Both the position numbers and the translations under genes were made by a program. Below, piece by piece: positions 1 to 11,900 of a stretch of 64,000 nucleotides of DNA. The notes beneath the pieces are model-generated. The model did not search any database and was not told the DNA's origin. It saw only the letters and a program-made list of their open reading frames with translations. Every line of letters starts with the position of its first letter. Position 1 is the stretch's first letter. Origin of the DNA: Mariannaea sp. PMI_226 (taxonomy: Eukaryota > Ascomycota > Sordariomycetes > Hypocreales > Nectriaceae); the NCBI GenBank assembly GCA_024336345.1, contig JANFOG010000007.1:1426001-1490000 (forward strand), given 5' to 3'.

Positions 1-793
1 CACGAATGGCGATAGGCATTTTTTGGCCTTGTATCATGTATTGTAGGTACTCTTGCAAAGCATTCGGGGCCATTGCTTGCAGGTCCAAATTCTCAGCTTG
101 CTCGTAAGGAATCTCGTCAAAGGCCAGGCTAACAGGGTTTCTGAGCTGGTTAAGTCCATCGTCCCAAGCTGACGAGAATGCGGCTCCTTGCAAGTTCGAT
201 TGAGGAATATAGCAGCCCAGGATTTCATCTCTTTTCGCGGGCCCAGTGCCGTCAGGGTTGTCATCGACGCATAGGGGTTGGAATATCGACTGCAAACTGT
301 CTCGGAGTGGCGGAGCCATTACAAGGTTGACATCGTCATTAGGCCCACCATAAAAGCCAACCGGGAATGCGGTTATGGTCGTAACATAATCCTTCCCATC
401 GTGGAGACTAGTAAGGGTTCCAGTAACCAATGCTGTGTTCTATTGTTGTTGTGGTGATTGTTTTTAGTCTCGGTTGCCCTTGTAGAGACCAAAATGGCAG
501 GTTTATCTTACCTGCGGTACCCAGACGGTAGTTCCGGAACTGACACTGAAATAGCTAGGATTCGGGTCTGCGTCGTAGTCGTCGAGGTTGACCGATGTAG
601 GGATTGCGGCGAACTGGCCTGGCTTGATAATAGACTTAGTTGTGGACTGTGCCTGTGCCACAGACGTCGTAGTTGGCGTCTGGTTTGGGCCGGGGGTCTG
701 AAGTTGTCGCCGTTGCTCGTTATGGACCTTGGGAACTCGCAATGCAGAGACAGTGATGCTACTGGCCGCGGCCCAGGCAAGAAAGAACTTCAT
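1..793 (-). CDS. Hypothetical secreted protein, cut by the window edge
   Basis: The gene starts at the ATG at 793 and runs off the left end, so its C-terminus is missing. Exon 1 is 793-512. A 72-base intron (511-440, GTAAGA donor, AATAG acceptor) joins it in phase to exon 2 (439-1). The N-terminus is a signal peptide (MKFFLAWAAASSITVSA), followed by a Thr/Ser/Pro/Gln-rich stretch with a KR-like region. The rest of exon 2 reads as an ordinary globular domain of about 145 residues, with no motif I recognise. A TATA-like ATTTATACC lies about 45 bases upstream, inside a short direct repeat of AAATGGTAT. Splicing and secretion are well supported; the function is unknown. Overlapping ORFs in other frames here are shadows. 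Confidence 0.7.
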
Positions 794-1821
794 CTTGTAA
801 AGACTCTCGCGGCGCAGCTAAGCCCAACGCTGGTGGAACAAATGGTATAAATGGTATTATTGGGGAAGTTAAAATACCATATACCGATTTGAGGGGTTGT
901 TGGCCCTTCTCCAGGTAAAAAAATATTAAAGCCGCCAGAGGTTCAAGATGACTATCATTGCATGCGGCGGGTGCTCGCTGCCACTAAATAAGTAATGATA
1001 CGATAATGCATTTTCTCGATGACGACTGTCTAATCTTAAACAGGGTGGAAGCGTCCACAGCCAATACCCCGCTGACCTAAGCGCTCTGGTTGAAACCGCA
1101 TCTTCTCAAGTGCTGGAAATTTAGCGGCCAAGTTAATTATTTCGCGTCGCTATCTCATAGAGGAGATCTCTCTTCCAGCCAAGTAATCGCCGATTACACG
1201 GCCACAGTTCCTCGTATGTGCGTAGTGAACTTTAGCCGTTATTATTATAAGACCATGTCATACGAATGGTGGGGACATTGACCTTGCTAATGGGTCCCGG
1301 TGTCCCGGTCCATCTGCTGCCCCCCTGCTAATTAGGGGATCATAACCCTCACCTGATCTCAGTAGCCAGTCGATATATCCCTTTCGCGACCCTAAGGTAA
1401 GTGGAGCGTACCGGGCTCCATATCACCCATCTGTGCATGAGTGACATTATATAATTATTCCCCACAAATAGCAGAAGTCGATCGAGAGCTGTTCTGAGAG
1501 TCGTGTGATGGTGATGATCCCGCGATAAGTAGTCAGGGATACTGTTGTTACACTTTGTGAGGGCGAAATACAGTGAAGATATAAGTACCTCAAGCTATGC
1601 AGTATCTGATTTGTTAGTATCCTTGTTCGCTACTCTCCACTTGCTTTCGGGTCGCGAAAGGGATAGTAAAGTCGATAGACTATAAAGTATAAAGCACTTG
1701 TCGTTCTTATTACAGTATAGGGATCGCTGATCTTTTCTTACATAGTACTAATACCGTGCAGGCCTTCCTGCAGGCCTCCCTGTTCTTCGCCCCCAACCAC
1801 CCTCTACTCGCATTTGCCAAA
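794..1821. other. Intergenic region, no gene seen
   Basis: This lies between the divergent starts of the secreted protein (793, -) and the metallo-endopeptidase (1822, +), so it must hold both promoters. No ORF over about 65 codons looks coding. I saw no repeat beyond the short AAATGGTAT direct repeat near 839-858. Confidence 0.5.
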
Positions 1822-3253
1822 ATGCTTGCTTACCGCCTAGTAGTGCTGGCAGCAGCTCTGATTTCATGGGTGCGGGCTTGGCAGCTCGATGCCTCCTGTC
1901 AACGTATGTACTGTGTAACATCGTCCTTCTCACCAAACAGGGATTGTGGCTGACGGGATACTACCAGAATATCGAAGCCTTTATGTTGATGCAATGGCTC
2001 ATGCAACTTACCTAGCTTCAAATGCGGTTGCCCAACTCAATGCGAATCCTCGAAACTATTACCTAGACGGCGTTGCGAAGGCGTTAATGGGGAATTCCGA
2101 GGCTAATATCCAAGCCGCCATCACTCTCTTCCAGCGAGTTACTCCAGCAAACTTGGGTACAGAGGGCTCTCCAGGCATAGTCCGTCTACGCTGAGAATTC
2201 TTTCATAACCAACTGAGTTCTAACTTTTTTACGTACTATGCAGTATATCGTATGCGATTTTCAAAACTGGGTTCCTGCAATGAAATCTCAACATGATGCG
2301 AATACAGGACAAACCGTCCAAGTTCCAACCGGGCGATATAAGTACAATGGTATGTTTAAAAAGACTATACCTACCAGCTTGTGTTATCCAACTGGCTTAC
2401 TGTAAATGTCTGTTGAATTATTATCCTTTCTCACTACTAATAAATCAACAAGTTCCAAATCTTAACATTCAATTTGACCATGTCGCCATGTCAAACTGCC
2501 AACCAGGGAAACAGTTAATGATGGCAACTGGCAACGGTGCTCCGGTAAGTAACTCTACACCTAAATAATCCATCCTGCCTACATGACTAAGTTTCGCCAA
2601 CAATACAAACAAAACCCTCCGATGTTCATGCTCATCTGTCCAGCCATTTTTGAGCTCCCTTGGGCCAATATAGTCTCAACCCAGATAGACGATAAACCAG
2701 CGACGGCCAAAATGCTAGCTAAAATCAAATCGTATAACCAAGCATTCACCGAGATGGATTTTAGAACCACACTAGATGTGATATTGCTTCACGAGGTTAG
2801 TGTTAGCTGTGCTAAAAGCTAGCAAGGGTGAATGAATGCTACTGTACGAAGTACTAAAAGCTCATTTAGCTTTTTCATACGGCTGCTATTATGCCTGTAT
2901 GCGCTCAAACCGAAAATCCTTGCCCAGCTTGGAAAATGCCATTTGGTAAAGGGAGAAAATTTGGGGGCGCTTTTGATACAGCCGAGGGCTATTGGGCGGC
3001 CACTCTTGCTGCACCCGATCCCCTTCATAACGCACGTATGTTTATGCAATAGAATAGCTGACCCCCGCAGAATAAGACTCTCTTGCTAACTATTACTTTC
3101 CTGGATACAGACAGCTTGGCTCAACTTGCAAACAGTAGGAACCATGTTCTTTCTTTACACAGTATTTCTTGCTAACCAAGTGCTCCAGTGGCTATGCTTA
3201 TCTCTGATAAGCGTCTAAGTGTCCGACAGGACGGATCCCTCTTTAAAATCTAA
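1822..3253 (+). CDS. Secreted zinc metallo-endopeptidase (deuterolysin/LysMEP-like)
   Basis: Secreted protease, about 325 residues. Exons are 1822-1903, 1941-2179, 2244-2349, 2453-2544, 2592-2795, 2870-3035, 3111-3134 and 3189-3253; together they make 326 codons with consistent phase. Residues 1-20 form a signal peptide ending WVRAW. The middle has the family pattern (YIVCDFQNW, then NCQPGKQL). The zinc motif HELFHT is formed only by splicing: HE ends exon 5 and LFHT starts exon 6. An Asp downstream (GGAFDTAEGYW) is a likely third zinc ligand of the aspzincin type. Two points are weaker: the donor at 2180 is GTCCGT, and the first intron is only 37 bases. The family is fairly sure; substrate specificity is not. 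Confidence 0.75.
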
Positions 3254-3321
3254 AATGCTCTAGCCAAAGCTGAGTAACTCTTTTTTTCTTTTTTTTTATT
3301 ATCATTATAATTTTTTTAAAG

Positions 3322-3725
3322 GAACAAGAGTTAATCACGAAGCTGGCGCAAGCAAATGGAGGCCGAGTGATTGGTCTTGCTGGGTTGAAGGTCACACCCT
3401 GGCTCATAATGAGGAAGAATCGGAGAGAAAATGTATAGTGCAAAGAGAAAATACTGCAAAGTGTGTATACTAGCATCAATCAGTACGTCAAATATTACTT
3501 GTATTTTAGCTACCCTATGCTACCTATGAAATTCAATCTACTGCGCAAATAAGGTTCGGACGCGATTTCACTGTTTCCCTCTCCAAAGGGGAGAGGGTAG
3601 ACATGCACACTCCCATCTGGCACTCTGCTCTTGAAGGAGAGAGTGGCTTTGAACTGGCAGTTCCTTCTAGTGGATGTCTCTGGCAAGTGCATCGTAATAA
3701 AAGTTTAGCGATCAGTAGAGCTTGA
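3322..3725 (+). other. Candidate exons of an unknown gene or relic (plus strand)
   Basis: Two coherent blocks join in phase. 3322-3432 (preceded by a T-rich tract and AAAG) begins EQELITKLAQANGGRVIGLA. A GTATAG...TTTTAG intron (3433-3509) leads to 3510-3725, which contains RFGRDFTVSLSKGERVDMHT and ends at TGA. I could not find a start codon or an upstream exon, so this may be a 5'-degenerate gene. I do not recognise the family. An opposite-strand ORF over the second block is also open, so the strand is not certain. Confidence 0.3.
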
Positions 3726-3793
3726 TCGTGTCATATCCTCTCCAACCCAGATTGAGAAAGTCGTCGGATCTGCTCGCCACATGCACTAGAAGC

Positions 3794-4124
3794 CTAGAAT
3801 TCATGCGGCAGCGCAGCCAAAGACCCCTGTCCTCCCTGGGTCCTCCTTCGATCACTGAGTACGTATCCGTCTTCAATACTCGGGTCACTCCTTATGCACA
3901 TTTTGACAGCCACGGTATTGAAATCCATTTCATTGAAACTAAAAGGTCAAGGAGGCTGTAAAGGCCACAGTTGACGGAGTATATACCGTATCAATTGCTC
4001 GATAGCAGAGTCATTTTCTGTCCCATGTATCTCATACTTGACGGTTGATACTGTCAGCGATTCTAAGGCCAGGATCAAGTCGATGGTCGTTTCAAAGTAA
4101 CCGCCACTCCACGTCTTCGTTCCT
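3794..4124 (-). other. Candidate exons of an unknown gene or relic (minus strand)
   Basis: Read on the minus strand, 4124-3987 (after a TTCTTTAG acceptor) encodes GTKTWSGGYFETTIDLILAL and onward. It splices in phase through a GTATAT...TTTTAG intron (3986-3939) to 3938-3794, which contains NEMDFNTVAVKMCIRSDPS and ends at TAG. No N-terminal exon was found. The family is not recognised. The 3' end faces the plus-strand candidate at 3322-3725. Confidence 0.3.
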
Positions 4125-4159
4125 CTAAAGAACAAGCTGGTGAGGCTGAGCTCGTGCAC

Positions 4160-5499
4160 TCAGGTCGTTTTGGCCCTCCCAACTGTTGTGGAAACGAGCA
4201 GTGCGCTCAGCCAGACATCTACCAACCCTGGTGCACCGTGTGACTCGGCCTCATCCACTCTTCTCACCTTACCAGGCTCAGCACGCAGTTTAGCACAGGG
4301 ATGACTACGCTTAAAACTCAGTCTACTCTAGCTACATCGACTGGACAAACTACGAAGACCATCCCCGGCGCGCAGTCCACGTCCACCACTGCGCCAACTG
4401 TCACGCGTCCTGTTGCCGTCACTACGCAGGGTGATATCATCTCGTCGGGTAATGAGAGGTCTTGCCACTTACACAATCTGAAATGGCGAATAAAGTCCTA
4501 TTTGCTTAAGCATAACGCCGTCTGGAAGAGTAGTAGTTTCGACTTTCTTTCGAGTCTTGGCGGGGCGAGCTAAGAACGAATCAAGTCCATCCCCCGAATT
4601 TGGACTTTACCACATACGATAAAACTCCGTATAATACTTGACCCGGAAGCCGAGTTGCCGACGTATTATTTCATACGAAATGCAGAGCCTAGTGATTCGT
4701 CTGGCAGTCAGCCCTAGTTTATTTATCCCTAGTTGTACAGCCCCCTAATTCTTATTTTAGCCACGCGACAAAGAATGTCAGGGATGACTCGTTATTTTCG
4801 TACAATGGATATAGGCTACTATTAGGGTTAGTCGACAACTCCTCGTATACAGTACACCAGGTGCATTGATCATTATGGAGTAGAGGCGTACTACCTGAGA
4901 GGCGGTGTTGACTTGTTATGAAATCAAAGTAAACGTGCAATTATGTAGAAGCCTAGCTTTTTGGACGTGGCAATCCTTTCAAAAATCTCACAATGCGCGC
5001 ACATGGCTCTCATGTCTCTCTATTTCTCTTTTCTTTTAGGTAAATAGTGGAGTGTTTCTTAATATCATTACCTGAAATAGAAACCTACTCCATAACCGAT
5101 CATTGCTAGCTTGGCACTTATTGTGAAGGATGGGGGAATTGTTATATTACCATTCAAATCAAGGACGCCAAAGAGGTAAGCTACGGTTATTTATCCATAT
5201 TTATGCACACACGCACAAAAAACAAAGCGGAATGAAGTCAAGGTCGCCGATCAGAGACACCACAGCCCTTGGATGCCCAATGATGCCCGCTGACAAGGTT
5301 TCAGACCACTTCATTTCTTAGCACGGATTATAGATAATTATAGGACCTTGCAGGCATATATAATAAAGACACCTCTCTTGGCTTCCACCACCATTACAAT
5401 TGTTTGACAACTGCCGAAAAAAAAAAAGGACGCCACAACAAAACCGGCAGAAAGAAGCTTAACAAAACACACAAGTTTATTCTTAACTCGTAATCCAAA
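4160..5499. other. Intergenic region with a Thr/Ser-rich coding-like tract
   Basis: Mostly empty. Plus-strand 4301-4440 encodes a Thr/Ser/Pro-rich stretch (TTLKTQSTLATSTG..., STTAPTVTRPVAV) like a fungal glycosylated linker, but no start, splice partner or adjoining domain could be assembled. The last 150 bases are the promoter and 5' UTR of the CFEM gene, with TATATAATAAAG at about 5358. Confidence 0.4.
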
Positions 5500-6732
5500 A
5501 TGAAGACTGGGGCTGTTCTTGCTGCTACTGTCGCCACCGTTACTGCTCTCGGTAACGATGGCACCATCGACCTCGTGGGAGTTCCCTCGTGTGTGGTAAG
5601 TTGACGACTACAATCTTGTTCCTCGCACGACGTTGTCTCACGACGACATAAGTAGTCATGAGGAGATGAAATTTGAGCAAAGTGATTGAACCACTAACGC
5701 CCTCTCTTTTAGGCCAACTGTATTACCGATGCCGATAAGACCGTCGACTGCAAGTTGAACATTAATTGCTTTTGCAGTGCTGGATCCCAAATGAAGATTG
5801 GAGGTATCGAGATTGCCGACTGCATCGACCATGCGTGCAGTGGCTCCGATAAGACGAATGGTGTGACGTGGGCAGGCCTTATTTGCGGTACCCCTAATGA
5901 TATCTTTGCTACTGTCGCCGCCGCCGCCGATACCACTTCTTCTGCCGCTTCTGCTTCTACCACCGCTCCTTCTGCTGGCGATCACACTATCGACCTCACC
6001 GGAGTTCCCGCCTGTGTTGTAAGTCAAAACTGCAGCCCTGCCACCCTCATCACGTCGTCCCACAACGATATCAATGGGTTGGTGGGGAAAAGCAAAGACA
6101 AGATCATATGATTAACGTAGCCTTCCTTTTAGTCCCACTGTATCACCGAGGCCGACAAGCTCGTCGGTTGCCACTTGAGCCAGTCTTGCTTTTGCAGTGC
6201 TGGATCTCAGGCGAAGATTGGAGGTATTGAGATTGAGGACTGCATCGACCACGCGTGCGGTGGCTCTGATAAGACCAACGGTGTCGCATGGGCCGACCTC
6301 ATTTGCGGTACCCCCGATGATATCTGGTCTACCGTCGTTGCCAACGCTGCCACCACTTCTGCTGCTTCTCACAACAACACCGGTTCCAGCGACTCCGGCT
6401 CCAACAGCGGTGACAACAGTAGTGCAATGAACATGGGTGGCGTTCCTACACCCGTGCCTACCCCGACCGGTTCCAACGGCAAGTCGGGCAACAGTACCAG
6501 CTCCAACAGCGGCTCCCACAGCGGCTCCCACAGCGGCTCCAACAGCGGCTCCAACGGCAAGTCGGACAACGGTAGCAGCTCCAACAGCAAGTCGGGCGAC
6601 GGTCCCGACAGCACTGACAGCTCATCCTCCTCTGCTGCCACTCAGTCGTCTAGCGACGGTCACGCCGGTGCCGTCGTTGGCCCTGTTGTTGGCCCTATTA
6701 TGGCTCTCCTTGCTGCTGCTCTTGCCCTGTAA
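5500..6732 (+). CDS. GPI-anchored protein with two tandem CFEM domains
   Basis: Exons 5500-5595, 5713-6018 and 6133-6732 encode about 333 residues. The order is: signal peptide (1-17), CFEM domain 1 (about 23-105), CFEM domain 2 (about 125-205), a long Ser/Asn/Gly-rich low-complexity linker, and a hydrophobic GPI-attachment tail (GPIMALLAAALAL). Each CFEM domain has the eight-cysteine pattern, with CFC in the middle and CIDHAC later. Each is interrupted by an intron at the same place, after PSCV or PACV, so the duplication included the intron. Family members act at the cell surface in haem/iron capture, adhesion or host interaction. The Asp that binds haem iron in characterised CFEM proteins, expected just before CxC, is absent in both copies (NIN and SQS). 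Confidence 0.9.
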
Positions 6733-8391
6733 CCATTGTATAACTCTGGTTACTGTTAGTTAATTGGGAATAACAGGAGTTTACTGCGTAACCCGTTTGC
6801 AATCTGCATGCATATCTGTGTGTTTAATGAGTACTGTATAAATGTTGGGATCTGTTTTTCTTTCCATTTTGTTGGGTTTTCTGAATTAAACTGACATGAG
6901 ATATAATGTAACATCGTTTCAAGGATAGATTTAGAGACGCTATAACTTGCATGATTAAATGTAACACCATTGGATGACCTTCGCAATTTGCTTCTATTCC
7001 ACGCTGTTTTCAGATCTACCAGTTTTCATAACATTGGATCGTCCTATGGTCGAACGACCCGCTGGATCGACGGCGGTTCCTATCGGTTCCCCCCAAAAGT
7101 TGGCCATCCAGCCTCCCATCTTCGCTACCATTCCATATTGTCTTGCGATTGTGATTTCTCGCGCCACAATAAAGCAATCGCAATAATTTTTATCTTATTA
7201 TCTCACCATGAAAAACCATGCAGAAGAAGATATACCAAAAAACAATTCGGGATGTGTTCGGCGGAGTGCTATCTCAACGCACAGCTGCATAGCATAATGG
7301 CACAGTATGTTCAACCTTAGGAAGAAGAATTTTCTAGTCGTTAAAACCGCCAGATTACTCACCAATACTAGAGAAGGCTCTCATTGACTCAAGAAATTGC
7401 CTTTATGTGAATTAGGTGTTGATTCAAGCAAGCCTCGACTTTCCTCCAACACACGCTCAGGTCGTGGATTTTGCTAGCCGAATTCCTATCTAGAACTACT
7501 GCTCAGAGCCACTGGGAAAACAATGTATTGGTGGATCTTTACAACATAATCATCGTATTAAGACTTTAAGAGGCCAGAGACATGGTATTACAGGTTATCA
7601 TGTAGCAACTACCGAGAAATCAAGGTTCCTTCGTCGTCTGTTGGCTCGCCCTGAGATTAAAATGACACCAGAAGATTGATAGAATGAATGAAATAGGCAT
7701 TATTGAAGGGTTTGGGTATAATGGCCTTGTTCTTAGTAGCTAATTAGGAGCATAAGGTTGCTATGATAAAGGACCCAAGCTCACGGTCTTGGATTTCAGT
7801 CATCGACCGTATCTCAGCAGCTAGCTGATCCTCAACTCCTTTAGTGGTCTTGAGAGAAAAGATCGTTCAACAGCAACGGTATCCACAGGAGATTGACTTC
7901 CTAATAACTTGGAACTTTACGGCTGCATGCTACATAACCTCTCCGTGGTTGAAAAATTCATACATATGCTCCAGTCAATTTTGCCATTACGATAAACATC
8001 TTCATCAGCCCGGTATGCACAATGCCGAAATTAGATAGGACTGACATTGAGGTAGAGCTTGAGTCAAGTGTCCTACTTTGTCTGGACCATGGAAGCCTGG
8101 AAATGGTCGTCCGATTTTGCCAAAAGACTAATAATAGAAACAAATGGACGACTGGAACTGGAATGAGGGGCCGACAAGGATTAGACCATATACGTACTAT
8201 AGTACTAATAAGAGTGGTCAGCGGGGACCACAATTAAAAGCAAAGGACAATCTTAGCATAAATGTCCGTTTCACCATCTACAGGCGGAGTTTCGCAAGTG
8301 ACCCGATTTGTGACGGTGCTGTTTAGAACTATAGTACAATTTATACTCGCCTTGCGGCAACAGGAAACATATACAAAACTAAATCACGGGC
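6733..8391. other. Intergenic region, no gene seen
   Basis: This contains the 3' ends of the CFEM gene (+) and the small secreted protein gene (-). Several ORFs of 60-116 codons are open on both strands, but none shows a family motif, signal peptide or consistent splice pattern. Confidence 0.45.
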
Positions 8392-8931
8392 TCAATTTAT
8401 ATCTCTAGCGCACTCATTGTCATTGTGCGGTTGAATATTAGCCCAGAGGACAATTTGGCCAGTCGCATCTCTAAGGCCAAAGTCGCTTCCCAAGGAGCTA
8501 CTTGTAAAGCTAGAATAGAGTCAGTTTGATGATATCTTGAAGCACATTCTGATAAAACTTTACCATGCTTCATGGTCACTAGGACAGCATGAATTTAAAA
8601 GCACGTTAAGGCCCCAGCCTGCCTCCCAACGTTTGATGGCGGTATCTTTCCTTGAATCATTAAAGACGCAAATTTTGAAACCATTCATTGACCAATTAGA
8701 CCATCCTCCATTTGCAGCAAGAGGAAGTGTTCCATCAGGATCATCGTTTTGGAGTGATGAGACGAGAGCCTGGGCGTCCTGGACTAGAAAGACTTGGCTA
8801 AGGTTCTGAAGACAGGTCAAGTCTCGTTTTTCAACTGCAACAAGAGTTCGACCATTTGGCTTGTTGAGCGACGACGACGGTGCAGCAGCGGCAAGGCCAA
8901 GGAGGCTGGCAAGGAAAAGCGTGCTCTTCAT
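8392..8931 (-). CDS. Small secreted cysteine-containing protein
   Basis: Exons 8931-8564 and 8509-8392 (reverse strand) encode about 161 residues. The intron (8563-8510, GTAAAG...TTCTAG) removes a premature stop and restores a coherent C-terminus with TGQIVLWANIQPHND and a final Cys. Residues 1-17 are a signal peptide (ending AAAAP). A KR at about residue 35 before DLTC is a likely Kex2 processing site. The mature part has six cysteines (LTC, KIC, SCC, EAC, NEC), suggesting disulphides. A TATA box (TATAAAG) lies about 110 bases upstream. This is an effector-like or wall-associated protein of unknown function; I know no named family with this pattern. Confidence 0.7.
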
Positions 8932-11900
8932 GGCGAGATAGGCTTTGGTCGGAATGTTGAGATGGAAATAGAAGGGTTGGTGGATAACGAAGAGGTGGTC
9001 AAGGAAGAGGTGGGTGGCTCAAGACCTTTGATCGGCTTTATATTCATAGGCTTGGATTTGTAGGCACCTTAAGCTCGCATGGGCAGATGGTTTAAAACAA
9101 GACACTGATAGATCAATTTGCCACTATGTCGCTCTAATTGCGACCTAGATCCATCAATCTCCATAATTCGTCTCCGCAAATTAATTTAGGCAACTTCTAT
9201 AATAGAGGGGGTTGGCTAGCAGAGCCTTTCTTAAGACCCGAAATTGGCTTGATCCTTGCTCTCTACCTCTTTTATGCTGCACAAGGGTAGTTTGTACTGT
9301 ATCCATCAGCACTAGAACTATCTTCGGGTTGTAAGCGGTAATGTAATCTGTAGACTAATCTATAATGAGTATGCTGATCCTCCGAGCCACCTTTTGTACG
9401 TATGCTGCATAACGGTCATTCGTATTATCTATAAATACACTATCAGACCATGTTACCGTTGGGGGATAAGCGGCGATGTCAATCTGGGCTTGCAATGATA
9501 ACCCCAGTAGTCTCAAACAGCAACTAACCTCTAGCCAACCAACTCCTTTATCTATCGTATACGTACTCCTAATGAATACAATTCCTTCCCATGAAGACCC
9601 TGGATTTATGTCGTACCGTACGGAGTGAGTGCGGAAGCATTAAATTCATATTATCCCTTTCCGTCTTCATATGAGTCACCTGCTTCAACCCTTTGATGCT
9701 GGCGTTTATCAGCTTCTTAAGCAGAGTAACTGAACGCCGCCGTTGGTGACTTTCCAACTGCCGTAGGTTTATAGATCACAAGGTTCGACTTCCTCGACTT
9801 GATGGAACCAGCTATGTAATGCAGCCTTTGAAGTTTGCTGTACATATGTTGATTTTGAACGGTCAGGCTCTTAATCCTGGGCTTCACCGCTGCGCTGGGG
9901 CCTGGGCTAAGGCTACACGAGAGGCGGCAGAAATAGCGGTCTAGAAAAAACTACAGGCTTCAGCTACAATCTTAGGGGAACAAGAAGCAATTGATCACTT
10001 CAGACAGCGTTTATTGATGCTGGTTATGGACAGGAAAGGCATCATGTATTGTGTTGGGTGATAAAATTCACTTCTTTGGCATCTTGCATTACCTAATACC
10101 GTTTTCACTTTACTTGCCACAATCTGACTGGCTGGCATTCGTAGTCGTCGGCCTTATAAACAACCGCGAAACATTGCGGACAAGGCATTTTCATACTTAT
10201 CTAATATATCTTATTTTTACCCCAACTCTTTGACTTTTTATATGATTTGTGATTTATGTTTCCATTTGATCAAATGGTTCTCTTCATTTTATTCAATTTG
10301 TTTGACTGATTTCCTTCCCTTTCCAGATTTGTGGTGTGGCTGTTCTGAGCCGCCTGTCGCGACCGTTTCGCACATCGTTCTTCCACATCGCGAGACCTGC
10401 GTTGGTGGGTGTTTTTGGGTGTGGGGTTTTCTCCCGACAAAATATCTGTCACTGCACCCAAACCTCGGCTGGATGAAATCCCTAAAGTTGCAGACCGGTT
10501 ACGTAGTAGACGTTCATGTGACCAGGCTAGCTAAGTTGAAGATCAAAACAGCAGTCCTGGTGATTTTTCCTCAATTACTTCATCATACGACCTCTTTATT
10601 TGCTGGGCAACCAAAGTGCCAAGAGGAATAAAATTGAGATCATTATAATTATGCAAATATGGCTATATGCCAAGCTATGTTAAACTACCAAATATAGGTG
10701 CGAGCACTATTAGTCGCTTGAATGATTAACCGACCTGGTATATAATAAGCCTATAGTTGGAGGACAAATAAAATCGTGGTCAAAATATGAACGCCATGTA
10801 ATAATCTACTCACAAGCGGGCTCTATGGTTAGGTTGATAATGCATATAACGCGTTCTTATCACAGGCGGTATAGTCGTTATAAGTGCGAAAAGTCATGGA
10901 ATGAGGGAAGAGATTCGATTCATTAAAAGGGCATCAATATGAAGATAGAGGCAGAATCATTGAGGTATCGTGGTCAGCAAGGGCCGGCTGAGCGGAAGGA
11001 AAGGCGATGCGGAACTTGCGGCAAGGCAGGCCATAACTCATGAACATGTGTTATCGTGTATGAAGGTCGCTGAAGAAGAAGACAGTGATAAATCTTAAGT
11101 AGCTAGATATCTTATGATGCTTTTATCTCGGGAAATGTGTGAAGGGCCGTGGCAAATTTACTGCTCGCGTATCAACCACGCTATACTCGCTACATTATGG
11201 TATCTCTGGTTTGACGCAAAAATATTTCGCCCCCAAGCAACTTCCTACAGGAAACACAGATAGAATGGCAATCTTCATTGCAGTAGCCAGGCCTACTTGG
11301 TATGCCTTCCACTCTTCTATGTTCGCCTTGCGATTAACGCATTCTTCGTAAGATGTTCTAATATGTCTCTTTTATATTTCGTGCGAATGAAATATCTGCT
11401 GGAATCGAGGGCACAAGGTTGTCGCTATAGTAAGAATACGCAAGATCTTGTGGCCCCAATAAATCGACGCTTTTCCGACAGTTCATCAAAAACTTCAGAG
11501 TCCTACTGTAGCTCCATCTAGAAGAGGCGATCACAATATTCTCCATAGAAGACACTTTGCCAGTCAGATCACACCTATAGCATCCAGTGTGTGTACTGGT
11601 GCCTTTCTCTCCGCAATAAAATACACTTGTTACCCGAGGTAAGACCCATGAGGCCAATGGCAGCTTAACATGCCATTCAACATACTATCCACTAGCAATT
11701 CAATCTTCTATGATTGTTGCAAAACGATGCTTCGTTCTTTCTTAGATATTGTTTTTCTTTATAACTCCTTTTTATGTTCCTATTTCTTTTTTTGTTTATA
11801 TCTTTCTTTTCTATAAATCTCTTCCTTTATAGATTTTTTTTATATTTTCTATTTTTACGAAACCTTTTATTTCATAAATTCTATCTGTCTTGTTAATTGC

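Noticed and set aside
458..850. Plus-strand ORF of 130 codons
   Set aside because: It lies antisense to the signal-peptide exon of the minus-strand secreted gene, which has matching splice sites; the plus frame has no motif.
5656..6641. Several minus-strand ORFs of 84-139 codons
   Set aside because: They are antisense shadows of the CFEM coding sequence and its Ser/Gly repeat linker.
9781..9800. GGTTCGACTTCC, a possible tRNA B box
   Set aside because: No T-stem pairing, A box or acceptor stem around it.
10230..10631. Plus-strand ORF of 133 codons
   Set aside because: No signal peptide, motif or splice partner; the composition looks like non-coding AT-rich DNA, and both strands are partly open.
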